DNA from: JAGVPT01 sp963827085
GTDB taxonomy: Bacteria > Bacteroidota > Ignavibacteria > UBA10030 > UBA8401
Assembly: GCA_963827085.1 (NCBI GenBank)
Contig: CAWGZY010000007.1
Location: 1 to 64,000 of the forward strand
Direction: 5' to 3'
Length of the DNA stretch: 64,000 nucleotides
The notes beneath the pieces were generated by a model. It was not told where the DNA came from. It did no database searches and saw only the letters and a program-made list of their open reading frames with translations. Of the stretch, positions 51,399 through 60,828 are shown piece by piece. The translations under genes and the position numbers were made by a program. Numbering within the stretch: position 1 is the stretch's first letter; every line of letters begins with the position of its first letter.

Positions 51399-53963
51399 AT
51401 GTCCTCAAAGCGACTTCCGAAACAACGTGCTAAACAGCCAGCAGCTCGTCAAGCGTCCGGTCGAGGTAATACAGCCGCGCAATTGAAGAAACTCTATGGA
51501 TTCTTCAACCGCCTTGCTGACGGAGTTCTTGAAACCCATCACGTCGAAAAAAAATCAGTTCCATCATTCTTATACCATGTTCTAAAATTCGCCGGCGGAG
51601 TTGCTGCCGCTATATATCGTGTCGAAGACAAGACCGTGAGACTTGCAGGGTCTTATTCGTACCCTGTTCAATTGCGTCGTTTTCTGGCGGAGCAAAGCCT
51701 CTCTGAATCCCATCTCAAAAACATCGTGCGGAAAAAAACCTCCTTGCTCGTTCATCCCGGCGGCAAAAAATTGTTTCCGGCCAAGGCGGGCAAAACTATT
51801 CGCTTTGACAAACTTCCTGTAACACATATCTCCGTAGTTGAGCGTCATCGAGTCGTGGGAGTTGTGGAACTCATCGGCGGTTCATTGACCGAGAACAAGG
51901 GGGAAGAAAAGCTTATAGCGAGCAAAGTTGGGCGTTATGCACTTTTTCTTCTGCACGCGGCTCAAAAAGCTTCCTCCCACGCAATGAATGCGGCGGAGTA
52001 CGAATCGATCATTGAAGCAATGGCCGATGGAGTGACGATCGTTCGTGATTTGAAAATTCTTTACGCAAATACCGCTCTGAAAGAAATGTTTGGCTTTAAT
52101 GAAAACGACTCGATGAGGGATAAGCATATTGAAACGATCATAGCTCCGGAAGACCGCGAGCGAGTAGTTGAGAGAAGTAAGAGCCGCGTCGATGGAAAAA
52201 ATGTTCCGAACCGGTATGAGTACAAGGCTATGAGAAAAGACGGAACATTATTTGACGCAGAAGTCGTCGTGAGCATAATTCCTTTTCGAGGAGGGCAGGC
52301 GGTCATTGCAGTGCATCGGGATATTTCGCTCAAGCACGCCATTGAAAAGGAATTGCAGCAATCGGAACAGATGTTCCGCAATGTCATCGATGGAGTGCTT
52401 ACCGTCGGGGATGCGCTCGTCGTCACCAATTTAGAGGGAAAAGTGCTGCAGGTGAACAACGAATTCGAGCGGCTTACCGGCATCAAGAAATCCGACGCAA
52501 TCGGCAAAGAGTTTCCGTACGAATGGCTTCTCGACGAAGAAATGTCGCGTTATGTCCTCTGGATAAAAGAATTGCGGGAAAAGAAAAGCTTACGTGATTT
52601 TGACATCCATTGGAAGAACACCGGCGGGAGATTGATTTCCGTCAGTATGAATACGACGCTGCTCTACAATGCGCTCAACCGTCCCGTCGCAATGATGAAT
52701 ATGGCGCGCGACATTACTGAGCGGAAAAACCTGGAAGAGGTTAACCGCCTTCAATTTGAACGGCTGCGCGTTCTCTACGAACTCAGCCGAACCCTGACAT
52801 CCCTGCTCAAAATTAATGAAATTGCGGAAGCAGTCTATAAGCATCTTGTCGAGGTGCTCCCCTTTGACGCATTTTTTATCGACCTTTTTGATGAGTCGAA
52901 GGGGACAGTGCGAAATGTCGTATGCTATGACACGATCAATAATGCCAAGGTGAAAATCCAGTCTGAATCGGGGGAAAGTTCTCTCCGTGCAGGGACGGGA
53001 ATTGCAAAAGTGATTGAAGCGAGAAAATCATTGCTTGAAAATCGAGACAAAGATTCACCGGGTGCCATGCAGTATCCTTTCGGCGACAAAGCGCGGCCGT
53101 CATTGTCGCTTTTGTATATTCCGATGTTTTCGAGGGAGAAGATTATCGGCGTGCTGTCTATGCAAAGTTATGCGCCGAATCTGTACAAAGCATCTCATAT
53201 TCGGCTCCTCGAGAGTTTTGCCAACCTTGCCGCCATTGCGTTAGAGAAAGCGAAGCTATACGAAGAAACGATTTCAAAATCAATTCAGCTTCAAAACCGG
53301 AACAAGGAGTTGGATGACTTCACCTACGTTGTGTCGCACGATTTAAAAGAACCGCTGATAACGGTCGAAGGCTACAGTCGCGTACTTCTCAAGGACCATG
53401 TTCACGAAAAAGATGGCGCTGCATCTGAGTATATTCAATCAATTATTCAATCCTGTACAAGGATGAAGGGCCTGATCGACGACCTGCTTGTGCTTTCCCG
53501 TGTTTCGCGATTTTCGGAACTCACGGAAGTTGTTTCCTTGAATGAGATACTAAACGAAGTATTGGATGACCTGAGATTCTCTATACAGGAGAAGCATGTC
53601 GCTTTAGTGCTCCCCGACCAGCCTTTATCCTATCAGTGCAATCCAACGCAAATAAAGCTCGTTCTGCGGAACCTCATTTCGAACGCGATAAAATTTAACA
53701 AGAATGAGAACCCGGTTATTAAGATCACCTTGGAAGAGAGTGAGAAACGCATTCTCTTTTCCATTCAAGACAACGGTATCGGCATCGAAAAAAGGTATTT
53801 TGACAAGATATTCGTTATCTTTCAAAGGTTGAACCCTGAATATGAAGGAAGCGGTGCGGGTCTGGCAATCGTAAAAAAAATCGTAGAACTTTATCAAGGG
53901 CAAATTTGGCTGGAATCAGAAATCGGGAAAGGGACGACTTTTTATTTTTCTCTTCCGAGGTGA
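51399..53963 (+). CDS. Soluble GAF/PAS sensor histidine kinase
   Basis: Cytoplasmic kinase of 854 aa with no membrane segment. Order: a divergent GAF-like region (about 25-190), PAS (from about 205, EAMADGVTIVRDLKILYANTA), PAS (from about 325, DALVVTNLEGKVLQVNNEFERLTG), GAF (from about 460), HisKA with phospho-acceptor His647 in VVSHDLKEPL, and HATPase with NLISNAIKF, DNGIGIEKRYFDKIF and GSGAGLAIVKKIVELY. The kinase half resembles phytochrome-like kinases. Ligand unknown. It precedes a response regulator by about 80 bases, its probable partner. ATG 51399 chosen. Confidence 0.93.
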   Translation: MSSKRLPKQRAKQPAARQASGRGNTAAQLKKLYGFFNRLADGVLETHHVEKKSVPSFLYHVLKFAGGVAAAIYRVEDKTVRLAGSYSYPVQLRRFLAEQSLSESHLKNIVRKKTSLLVHPGGKKLFPAKAGKTIRFDKLPVTHISVVERHRVVGVVELIGGSLTENKGEEKLIASKVGRYALFLLHAAQKASSHAMNAAEYESIIEAMADGVTIVRDLKILYANTALKEMFGFNENDSMRDKHIETIIAPEDRERVVERSKSRVDGKNVPNRYEYKAMRKDGTLFDAEVVVSIIPFRGGQAVIAVHRDISLKHAIEKELQQSEQMFRNVIDGVLTVGDALVVTNLEGKVLQVNNEFERLTGIKKSDAIGKEFPYEWLLDEEMSRYVLWIKELREKKSLRDFDIHWKNTGGRLISVSMNTTLLYNALNRPVAMMNMARDITERKNLEEVNRLQFERLRVLYELSRTLTSLLKINEIAEAVYKHLVEVLPFDAFFIDLFDESKGTVRNVVCYDTINNAKVKIQSESGESSLRAGTGIAKVIEARKSLLENRDKDSPGAMQYPFGDKARPSLSLLYIPMFSREKIIGVLSMQSYAPNLYKASHIRLLESFANLAAIALEKAKLYEETISKSIQLQNRNKELDDFTYVVSHDLKEPLITVEGYSRVLLKDHVHEKDGAASEYIQSIIQSCTRMKGLIDDLLVLSRVSRFSELTEVVSLNEILNEVLDDLRFSIQEKHVALVLPDQPLSYQCNPTQIKLVLRNLISNAIKFNKNENPVIKITLEESEKRILFSIQDNGIGIEKRYFDKIFVIFQRLNPEYEGSGAGLAIVKKIVELYQGQIWLESEIGKGTTFYFSLPR

Positions 53964-54042
53964 TTGTCAGCGGCCTTACTCATCCACTATCGGCTGACTT
54001 CAGCGTGGCGTGTTTTTTTTATAGTATAGAAAATTGAGCACA

Positions 54043-54717
54043 ATGAAAGAACGCATCAATATTTTGATGATAGAGGACAATGATGATTTTGGCAAGCTGG
54101 TGGAATTGTACTTGTCCCAGCATCCCGATTACGTGTTCAACCTTGTTTGGAAGAAAAGCGGGGAAGACGGGCTGAAAGAGTTTGAGGCTAACTCGAATTA
54201 TCATGTCATCTTGATGGACTATAATTTGCCGGGCATGAACGGTGTCGAGGTGACGAGCGCCCTCGTTCAGCGGGGAATTACGATCCCCGTCGTTTTTATA
54301 ACAGTGAACCGGGATTTTAATCTTGCCGTCGAAACGATGAAACTCGGCGTCGAGGATTTTCTCGTCAAAGAAGAAATTTCCACGCCCGTTTTGCCGAGGA
54401 CAATCGTCAGTGTCCTGGAACGGGTCAGACTGCGCCAGCAGCTTTCAGCACTCGAAATCAGCAGCCAGCGTGTCGAAGCGATCCAGGAGCTGGTGCTGGG
54501 GATAAGCCAGGATTTAGTAACACCGTTGGACTCGATGAAGAAAAACGTAGACGTGCTTTTGCAAAGCCGAATAGCCACCGACATGAAAATGTATCTTCGG
54601 ATCATTAGCGAGAACGTTGAACGGATGCAGCTGAAGCTGAGCCGGTTGAAGTCGTTAAAAGAAGACAAAACAGTGCAGTACATCAAGAATATCAGAATGA
54701 TCGATATTTCAGATTAA
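54043..54717 (+). CDS. Response regulator with a His-less HisKA-like C-terminal domain
   Basis: Receiver domain 1-125: acidic Glu11/Asp12, phospho-acceptor Asp59 (VILMDYNLPGMNG), Thr87 and Lys109. No DNA-binding domain follows. Residues 145-215 look like a HisKA dimerisation hairpin: LVLGISQDLVTPLDSMKKNV aligns with the kinase block VVSHDLKEPL, with Gln156 where the phospho-acceptor His should be, then YLRIISENVERMQLKLSRLKSL. So it may dimerise like a kinase but cannot be phosphorylated there. Partner of the upstream kinase. ATG 54043; TTG 54034 is also in frame. 224 aa. Confidence 0.88.
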   Translation: MKERINILMIEDNDDFGKLVELYLSQHPDYVFNLVWKKSGEDGLKEFEANSNYHVILMDYNLPGMNGVEVTSALVQRGITIPVVFITVNRDFNLAVETMKLGVEDFLVKEEISTPVLPRTIVSVLERVRLRQQLSALEISSQRVEAIQELVLGISQDLVTPLDSMKKNVDVLLQSRIATDMKMYLRIISENVERMQLKLSRLKSLKEDKTVQYIKNIRMIDISD

Positions 54718-54729
54718 CTGAGGAAACGT

Positions 54730-55188
54730 ATGGCCTTATTTTCGACCCATCCATTGCTGACCGTCGAAGAGCGGAAAAAAATTGCAGACACAATTGCCGA
54801 GGTTGAACGAAGGACGAACGGTGAAATTCGAGTCAGCATCCGCAAACGCCGGGCGTGGAATGAGCGGAAACTCACGCTCCATCGCTTTGCGCTGAAGAAT
54901 TTCTTTGAACTCGGGATGGATAAAACTCGGCACAAGAGCGGCGTGCTCCTCTTCTTTTCGATGAGTGACCGCTCGTTTCAGATCATCGCCGATGAAGGGA
55001 TACACAAAAAAGTGAGCGACGGGTATTGGGATGACCTTGCAGGGGCGATGACTGCGCATTTTAAGGAAAAAAGGTTTTGCGACGGCATCTGCGAAGTTGT
55101 CAAAGAAATTGGAAAGAAACTTGAACAGGAATTTCCTCGCACCACAAACGATGCCGACGAACTGCCGAACGACGTTTCAATAAAATAA
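54730..55188 (+). CDS. Cytoplasmic TPM-domain protein
   Basis: TPM_phosphatase domain without signal peptide: LTVEERKKIADTIAEVERRTNGEIRVSI, then KSGVLLFFSMSDRSFQIIADEGIHKKV and FKEKRFCDGICEVVKEIGKKL. This resembles the short second TPM protein that often accompanies lemA and the exported TPM gene. Length 152 aa. 12 bases after the response regulator. Function unknown. Confidence 0.88.
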   Translation: MALFSTHPLLTVEERKKIADTIAEVERRTNGEIRVSIRKRRAWNERKLTLHRFALKNFFELGMDKTRHKSGVLLFFSMSDRSFQIIADEGIHKKVSDGYWDDLAGAMTAHFKEKRFCDGICEVVKEIGKKLEQEFPRTTNDADELPNDVSIK

Positions 55189-55211
55189 CAGTGCCAGCAA
55201 AGAACGATCTC

Positions 55212-56069
55212 ATGAGAATGAAAGTAGCCGTAGCGCAGATCGATGCCGCAGTCGGCAATGTCGAGAAAAATATCGAGCGCCACATTGCTTCCATAAGGAA
55301 AGCGGTTGCAAAGAAGGCGAGCGTGATCGTGTTCCCGGAGCTGAGCCTCACCGGTTATTCTGTGAGAGATTTGAACTGGGATGTAGCAATCAATATTGCC
55401 GAGCCCGCCGTGTTGAGCAAACTCTTAAAGCTCAGCAAATCTATCACGATCATCGCCGGCGGAGTTGAAGAACGAGAAAACTTCGGCCTCTATAATTCCG
55501 CGTTCGTGCTGGAGGATGGGAAGTTATATTCCGGCCATCGAAAGATTTACCCGCCGACCTATGGTATGTTTGAAGAAATGCGTTACTTCAGCCAGGGGAA
55601 TGACGTGCGGAACTTCACGTCGAAACACGGCAAGCTCGGGATTCTGATCTGCGAAGATTTATGGCATCTTTCTCTTCCGTACATCCTGGCGAGCGACGGA
55701 GCGGATGTACTTATCACCATAGCCGCCAGTCCCACCCGAATCTCTGGATCATCAGAGAATCTTCCATCGGCCACGATCAACAGCGAACATCATAAGGCAT
55801 ACGCTCGTTTGCTCAGCTCATACGTCGTTTTCTGTAATAGAGTAGGGATAGAAGACGGCGTGAATTTTTGGGGAGGCTCCGAGGTTGTCGATCCGTCGGG
55901 CGAAATCATTGCATCGGCGAAATTGTTCGATGAGGATTTGATCTATGCGGACATTCATGAAGACGCCGTGCGGCGCGCGCGGCGGTTGTCAAGGCACTTT
56001 GTTGATGAGTCGATTGATTTTACGATTGATCAATTGCAGCGGGTGCGCGACAGCAGGAAACGAGACTGA
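55212..56069 (+). CDS. Nitrilase-superfamily amidohydrolase (NAD synthetase glutaminase-like)
   Basis: Carbon-nitrogen hydrolase with Glu-Lys-Cys triad in FPELSLTGYSVRDL, GHRKIYPPTYGMFEE and LICEDLWHLS. GYSVRDL, YGMFEEMRYFSQG and CEDLW resemble the glutaminase domain of glutamine-dependent NAD synthetase, but no synthetase domain follows; other members of this branch are amidases with small substrates. GVNFWGGSEVVDPSG is also typical. ATG 55212 or 55218, or GTG 55191 three bases after the previous stop, could be the start. About 285 aa. Confidence 0.85.
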   Translation: MRMKVAVAQIDAAVGNVEKNIERHIASIRKAVAKKASVIVFPELSLTGYSVRDLNWDVAINIAEPAVLSKLLKLSKSITIIAGGVEERENFGLYNSAFVLEDGKLYSGHRKIYPPTYGMFEEMRYFSQGNDVRNFTSKHGKLGILICEDLWHLSLPYILASDGADVLITIAASPTRISGSSENLPSATINSEHHKAYARLLSSYVVFCNRVGIEDGVNFWGGSEVVDPSGEIIASAKLFDEDLIYADIHEDAVRRARRLSRHFVDESIDFTIDQLQRVRDSRKRD

Positions 56070-56138
56070 ACTGCCGGTTGAAAATGCCCCCAGGTTTTGC
56101 TAAATTTAATTGTACTGCTCTTTAAGGAATTGCGCGGC

Positions 56139-56993
56139 ATGAACACGATGAAAACTGTTTTTCTGATGACGCTGATGATGCTGCTCTTGCTGCTCATCGG
56201 CGAGGCGTTTGGAGGAGGGCAAGGTTTGGTCATGGCCTTCATCTTTTCGCTGCTTATGAACTTCGGAATGTACTGGTTTTCTGATAAAGTGGTGCTGATG
56301 ATGTACCATGCACGGGAAGTTACTGAAATGGAAGAGCCGCGCCTGGTTCAAACGGTGCGGAAACTTGCAACCCAGGCCCAGCTTCCGATGCTGAGGGTGT
56401 TTATCATTCCGAATGAAACTGCAAACGCATTCGCAACGGGCCGTAACCCGGATCATGCCGCAATTGCCGTGACCTCGGGAATATTAAAAATACTGACCGA
56501 TGACGAACTCGAGGGAGTGCTCTCGCATGAGTTAGCGCACGTCAAACATCGGGATATCCTCACGGGAACGATCGTTGCGGCGATGGTAGGAACAATAACA
56601 TTTATTGCGCGAATGGCAGGGTGGGCGATGATGTTTTCCGGGGGACGGCGCAGCGAGAGGGATTCAGGAAACGGGTTATCGGAACTGCTGCTCCTCATTC
56701 TTGCGCCAATAGCCGCAGTTTTGCTTCAACTGGCGATTTCGCGGTCGAGGGAATTTGCTGCCGACGCGGGCGGATCGGCAATCAGCGGAAAACCGCTCAG
56801 TTTGGCGAACGCATTAAAAAAACTGGAACAGAATTCTGAGCGTGTACCGATGGAAAATGCCGGTCCGGCAACGGCGCACATGTTCATTGTGAACCCGCTG
56901 CGCAGCGGAGGAATTATGAAGCTCTTCTCTACCCATCCACCTGTCGAAGATCGAATCGCGCGTTTAGAACAAATTGCTATGCACGGAAGTTGA
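56139..56993 (+). CDS. htpX: Membrane protease HtpX homologue
   Basis: Zinc M48 metalloprotease of the inner membrane that degrades damaged membrane proteins. HELAH at 130-134 (LSHELAHVKHRD) gives the HEXXH motif; the third ligand is the Glu of SREFAADA. Two N-terminal helices (VFLMTLMMLLLLLIG, LVMAFIFSLLMNFGMYW) and two more after the active site; PNETANAFATGRNP and FSTHPPVEDRIARL are conserved. ATG 56139 gives the usual 284 aa. Confidence 0.95.
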   Translation: MNTMKTVFLMTLMMLLLLLIGEAFGGGQGLVMAFIFSLLMNFGMYWFSDKVVLMMYHAREVTEMEEPRLVQTVRKLATQAQLPMLRVFIIPNETANAFATGRNPDHAAIAVTSGILKILTDDELEGVLSHELAHVKHRDILTGTIVAAMVGTITFIARMAGWAMMFSGGRRSERDSGNGLSELLLLILAPIAAVLLQLAISRSREFAADAGGSAISGKPLSLANALKKLEQNSERVPMENAGPATAHMFIVNPLRSGGIMKLFSTHPPVEDRIARLEQIAMHGS

Positions 56994-57014
56994 GCATTGA
57001 ATAAAGGAGAGAGC

Positions 57015-58307
57015 ATGGAGTCCACCGAAAATCTTAACTACAAAGAACCCGCACCGATTACGGATAAGGAAAATCCGTTCGAATCAATGATGGAGCGGTT
57101 CGACGTGGCGGCCGAACTTCTCGGATTAGAAAGAGGAGTCTACGAGTATCTTAAAACACCCGTAAAACAGATCGTCGTTTCTATTCCTATCCAGATGGAT
57201 AACGGCGAGATTGAAGTATTCGAAGGATACCGCGTTATTCACAACGATATTCTCGGCCCTTCAAAAGGCGGCCTCCGGTTTGCCCCCGATGTCAATCTCA
57301 ATGAGGTCAAAGCCCTCGCCGCATGGATGACATGGAAGTGTTCTGTCGTGAATATACCTTTTGGCGGTGCGAAGGGAGGCGTTCGATGCGACCCATCGAA
57401 GCTGACTCTTGTCGAGCTCGAAAAGGTGACCCGCCGGTATACGGCGAATATGCTCGATATTTTCGGAGAAGACAAAGATATTCCTGCGCCGGATATGGGA
57501 ACGAACGAACAAATCATGGCATGGATCATGGACACGTACAGCATGCATATGAAGCGGACTGCGACGGGCGTGGTCACTGGAAAGCCCCTCATTATTGGAG
57601 GCTCGCTGGGCAGACGTGAAGCGACGGGCCGCGGTGTCATGATGGTGACTATTGGCGCGATGGAAAAAATAAAATTGAAACCGAAAGAGACGACCGTTGT
57701 GGTGCAGGGGTTTGGCAATGTCGGCTCCGTGTCGGCACAGCTTCTTCAGCAGCAAGGATGTAAGATCGTCGGGCTCGGCGACGTTACCGGCGGGTACCAT
57801 AACAGAAGGGGAATCGACGTCGAGAAGGCGATTGAATGGATGAAAACGCACAAAGTGCTGAACGGATTCCCCAATGCGGAAAAGATTACACAATCGGAAT
57901 TATTGGAGCTTGAATGTGATGTGCTGGTTCCTGCTGCGAAAGAAGATCAGATTACTGCCCGGAATGCTCCAAAAATAAAAGCGAAAATTATTGCCGAAGG
58001 TGCAAACGGTCCCACGACCGCCAAAGCAGACCCAATCCTGAAAGACAAAGGAATCATCGTCATTCCCGATATTCTTGCGAACGCAGGCGGGGTCACGGTA
58101 TCGTATTTCGAATGGGTTCAGGATCGCGTCGGTTATTTCTGGTCGATTGAACGCGTGAATCGCAGGTTGGAGAGGATGATGACGGCGGCGTTCCATTCAG
58201 TCTACGAGACGGCGGAGCACTATAAAGTTTCGTTGCGCATCGGCGCATACATTCTGGCAATCGACAAAGTCGCCAAAACATTAAAGGTCCGTGGAATTTA
58301 CGCGTGA
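57015..58307 (+). CDS. gdhA: Glu/Leu/Phe/Val dehydrogenase (glutamate dehydrogenase)
   Basis: Oxidative deamination of glutamate or reductive amination of 2-oxoglutarate. GPSKGGLRFAPDV and the catalytic Lys of PFGGAKGGVRCDP, the Asp in IPAPDMGT, the Rossmann motif QGFGNVGSVSA, and EGANGPTT are all present. At 430 aa it belongs to the hexameric NAD-type clade common in archaea and Gram-positives. ATG 57015 follows AAAGGAGA. The stop overlaps the start of the next gene (GTGA). Confidence 0.95.
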   Translation: MESTENLNYKEPAPITDKENPFESMMERFDVAAELLGLERGVYEYLKTPVKQIVVSIPIQMDNGEIEVFEGYRVIHNDILGPSKGGLRFAPDVNLNEVKALAAWMTWKCSVVNIPFGGAKGGVRCDPSKLTLVELEKVTRRYTANMLDIFGEDKDIPAPDMGTNEQIMAWIMDTYSMHMKRTATGVVTGKPLIIGGSLGRREATGRGVMMVTIGAMEKIKLKPKETTVVVQGFGNVGSVSAQLLQQQGCKIVGLGDVTGGYHNRRGIDVEKAIEWMKTHKVLNGFPNAEKITQSELLELECDVLVPAAKEDQITARNAPKIKAKIIAEGANGPTTAKADPILKDKGIIVIPDILANAGGVTVSYFEWVQDRVGYFWSIERVNRRLERMMTAAFHSVYETAEHYKVSLRIGAYILAIDKVAKTLKVRGIYA

Positions 58308-58933
58308 GCGCACAATCGCAGTTTGTCCATGTACTATTCATTACCCTTCTCGTCTCAGGAACACCGGAGCTTCTTCGGGCTGGCGGGAATCCGAGGTCTA
58401 ACGAAGAAATAATGGTTGATTTGTCGCGCGAGGCGGTGGATATTTTTTGTGCAGATTTGAAAATCTCCGATACGACGTCAATCGCCCTGATCATGGAAAA
58501 CGGTGAGGTCAACCGTTTTTTCAATCAGCCGGTGCTTGAATCATTTCGTCAGCATTTTGTTTCGCTCTATGCCCGCAGCGGTGCCTCAAGCGTGGATATC
58601 CTCGGTTCTGTCTCAGAAGTCGGCGTAATGTACGGCGAGCCCTTCTCGGAGGGAGTTTTCTCGGCCCGAAAGAGCGAACGAACGGTTGAGATTGCGCTGC
58701 GGTTTGCGGCAACGCGCAGTGCTGACGGGAAGATCCTTTGCGCTGGAACAGAGAAGCGGTCATTTTCGGATACCGTGTATGTTGATGAAATTCCGAAATT
58801 GCAGGAATCCAGCAAACATATTGCGAGCAGCCCGTTACCGGACCGTTCAGCGTTGGAACGGTTCATCGAGCCGCTTATTATTGTGGGGGCGGCGGGCGTT
58901 GCAGTGTATTTATTTTTCACAATCAGAAGTTAG
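58304..58933 (+). CDS. Hypothetical exported protein with C-terminal membrane helix (209 aa)
   Basis: Not recognised. N-terminal hydrophobic segment (FVHVLFITLLVSGTPELLRAG) as a signal peptide, a periplasmic domain with AVDIFCADLKISDTTSIALIMEN and GEPFSEGVFSARKSERTVEIALRF, and a C-terminal helix IEPLIIVGAAGVAVYLFFTIRS. GTG start overlapping the gdhA stop, hence translationally coupled. It lies in the run that includes bamD and a capA-like gene, so an envelope function is plausible. Confidence 0.65.
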   Translation: MSAQSQFVHVLFITLLVSGTPELLRAGGNPRSNEEIMVDLSREAVDIFCADLKISDTTSIALIMENGEVNRFFNQPVLESFRQHFVSLYARSGASSVDILGSVSEVGVMYGEPFSEGVFSARKSERTVEIALRFAATRSADGKILCAGTEKRSFSDTVYVDEIPKLQESSKHIASSPLPDRSALERFIEPLIIVGAAGVAVYLFFTIRS

Positions 58934-58936
58934 GCC

Positions 58937-60016
58937 GTGCCGCCGGTAGGAGGTCGTGTTAGAATATTTATTGTCTGGACGGGTTGGTGTGCAGTTCTTG
59001 TTTTTTGTTTTGTTGTTGTGCCCCCGTATCTGGGAATGCGCAGCAGCGTGAAGAAGGCAGAGACGCCGGTTCACCGTAGTGTAACGGTCCTGGCGTTTGG
59101 GGATGTTAATCTCGGACGGATGGTCGGCCAAAAAATCCTGAACGGAGAAGTTGATTTTCCGTTTCAAAAAATCTCTTTCCGGAATGACTCAGCCGATATC
59201 ATCTTTGGAAACCTCGAAAGCCAGCTTTCAAACCAGAAGGGTGTTACGCAGGACCCGGTTCACAATTTGATTTTCACCGGTCCGCCAAATGGTGCCCAGT
59301 CGCTTGTGAAATTCGGGTTCACACTAGTTTCGACTGCGAATAATCATGCGTTTGATTATGGAAAACGCGCTCTGCTCGAAACGCTGGACCATCTGGACGA
59401 TGAAAATATTGGGCACATTGGCTCAGTGAGATCGGCACAGACGCTCTACGAACCGCTGATGTTTGAGAAAAACGGAATTCGATTCGCGTTCTTTGCGGTA
59501 ACTGATCTGATGAATTTTAAGCATGGCTGGCATGATTTTGTCGCAACGACTGATACGAGCAAATTGTTTCCGGCCATTCGAGAAGCCGCGGCTTCCGTCG
59601 ACGTGGTCATCCTGAGTGTCCATGGCGGCGATGAGTATAGCGATCGGCCGGCAAAGCGGCTGGCGGTATTCGAAGAACAGGCTGTTGTGGAGGGGGTCAA
59701 AATCGTTCTCGGCCATCACCCGCATGTGCCGTACGGAATAGAGCGCTTCGGAGCCGGTTATATATTTCATTCGCTCGGTAATTTTGTTTTTTATCAGCCC
59801 CAGTTGTTTTGGACCCAGCTGAGCTTTGCGGCGAGAATAACGCTGGTAAAGAATGCCGGTGCAACAACAGTGACGTCGATAGAGTGTATTCCAATCCAGG
59901 CAGGGTATCAACCGACGGTGTTGTCCGATTCGAGCGAGCTGTGCCAATTGAGGGCACGAGTACAGGCATTATCAAATATTCCAATTACTTTGACAGGCAG
60001 AGGCATCATCAATTGA
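58937..60016 (+). CDS. CapA/PgsA-like metallophosphatase-fold protein
   Basis: Membrane-anchored extracytoplasmic protein with an N-terminal helix (IVWTGWCAVLVFCFVVVPPYL) and a PGA_cap domain: FGDVNLGRM, GNLESQLS, STANNHAFDYG, VHGGDEY and GHHPHVPYGIE are the metal-binding blocks. The family is linked to poly-gamma-glutamate or capsule synthesis, but many members have unknown roles and no capB/capC lies here. GTG start three bases after the previous gene; the stop overlaps the bamD TTG. 359 aa. Confidence 0.88.
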   Translation: MPPVGGRVRIFIVWTGWCAVLVFCFVVVPPYLGMRSSVKKAETPVHRSVTVLAFGDVNLGRMVGQKILNGEVDFPFQKISFRNDSADIIFGNLESQLSNQKGVTQDPVHNLIFTGPPNGAQSLVKFGFTLVSTANNHAFDYGKRALLETLDHLDDENIGHIGSVRSAQTLYEPLMFEKNGIRFAFFAVTDLMNFKHGWHDFVATTDTSKLFPAIREAAASVDVVILSVHGGDEYSDRPAKRLAVFEEQAVVEGVKIVLGHHPHVPYGIERFGAGYIFHSLGNFVFYQPQLFWTQLSFAARITLVKNAGATTVTSIECIPIQAGYQPTVLSDSSELCQLRARVQALSNIPITLTGRGIIN

Positions 60017-60828
60017 ACAAATCATTTGCAATTGCAGCAGTGAGTTATGTATTAATGCTTGGATTTTTCGGCTGTGGTTCGAGTAAAGAAACAGAATCAC
60101 TTCCTGTCGAGGAGCGTTTCGCCGCCGCCATGACGAAATTTATCCGTGAGAACTATCTGGAAGCGGCGGAAGATTTCAAGACGGTGACCGTCCAATATCC
60201 GGGGAGTGCATTTGCCGACAGCGCCCAGTTCTTTATTGGGGAGTGCCGGTATCGCAGGGAGGAATTCATTCTGGCCGGTTCTGAGTACGACCTCCTCGTC
60301 CGGACAATGCCGTCGAGTCCGCTCGTCATAAAGGCGCGGTACATGAAGGCGATGTCAAATTACGAGCTTTCACCAAAATCGGAACTCGACCAAAAGTTCA
60401 CCAAGGAGGCTATCGACGATTTTCAAGCGTTCATTGAGTACTATCCGACCGATTCTCTGGCTAAAGTTGCGGAGGCAAAAATCGTTGAGCTGAATAATAA
60501 ATTGGCCAAGAAAGAATACGATAACGGGAAGTTGTACCTCCGGCTTGAGTACTACAGATCGGCGATTGCATACTTTGACATTGTTCTGGACCGGTATCAT
60601 GACAGCGATTATGCGGATGATGCTTTGCTGGGCAAGGCGACGGCGTTGAGGGAACGTCACGATTACACCGCCGCCTTGGATGCCGTCAATCTTTTTTTTC
60701 AGAAATATCCGTCGAGCGGTTTGAAAAAAGATGCCGAGACGTTGAAATCAAATATCGAAGAGGATCTTGCCGCTCCCAAGCCGGTTCGTAAAAAATCCGT
60801 TGGACTCTCAACAAACGCAGGCCAATGA
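60013..60828 (+). CDS. bamD: Outer membrane protein assembly lipoprotein BamD
   Basis: TPR lipoprotein of the beta-barrel assembly machine. Signal and lipobox LMLGFFGCGSS give lipidated Cys21. Repeats start with EERFAAAMTKFIRENYLEAAEDFKTVTVQYPGSAFADSAQFFIGECRYRREEF, the BamD pattern, and continue to YPSSGLKKDAETL. The start is TTG 60013, which overlaps the capA-like stop (TTGA); an ATG further inside (60055) would destroy the signal peptide. 271 aa. The next gene overlaps by four bases. Confidence 0.9.
   Translation: MNKSFAIAAVSYVLMLGFFGCGSSKETESLPVEERFAAAMTKFIRENYLEAAEDFKTVTVQYPGSAFADSAQFFIGECRYRREEFILAGSEYDLLVRTMPSSPLVIKARYMKAMSNYELSPKSELDQKFTKEAIDDFQAFIEYYPTDSLAKVAEAKIVELNNKLAKKEYDNGKLYLRLEYYRSAIAYFDIVLDRYHDSDYADDALLGKATALRERHDYTAALDAVNLFFQKYPSSGLKKDAETLKSNIEEDLAAPKPVRKKSVGLSTNAGQ

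Noticed and set aside
58937..60016. Poly-gamma-glutamate capsule operon
   Set aside because: Only the CapA/PgsA-like gene is present, with no ligase or membrane partner; the neighbours are bamD and a thioesterase.
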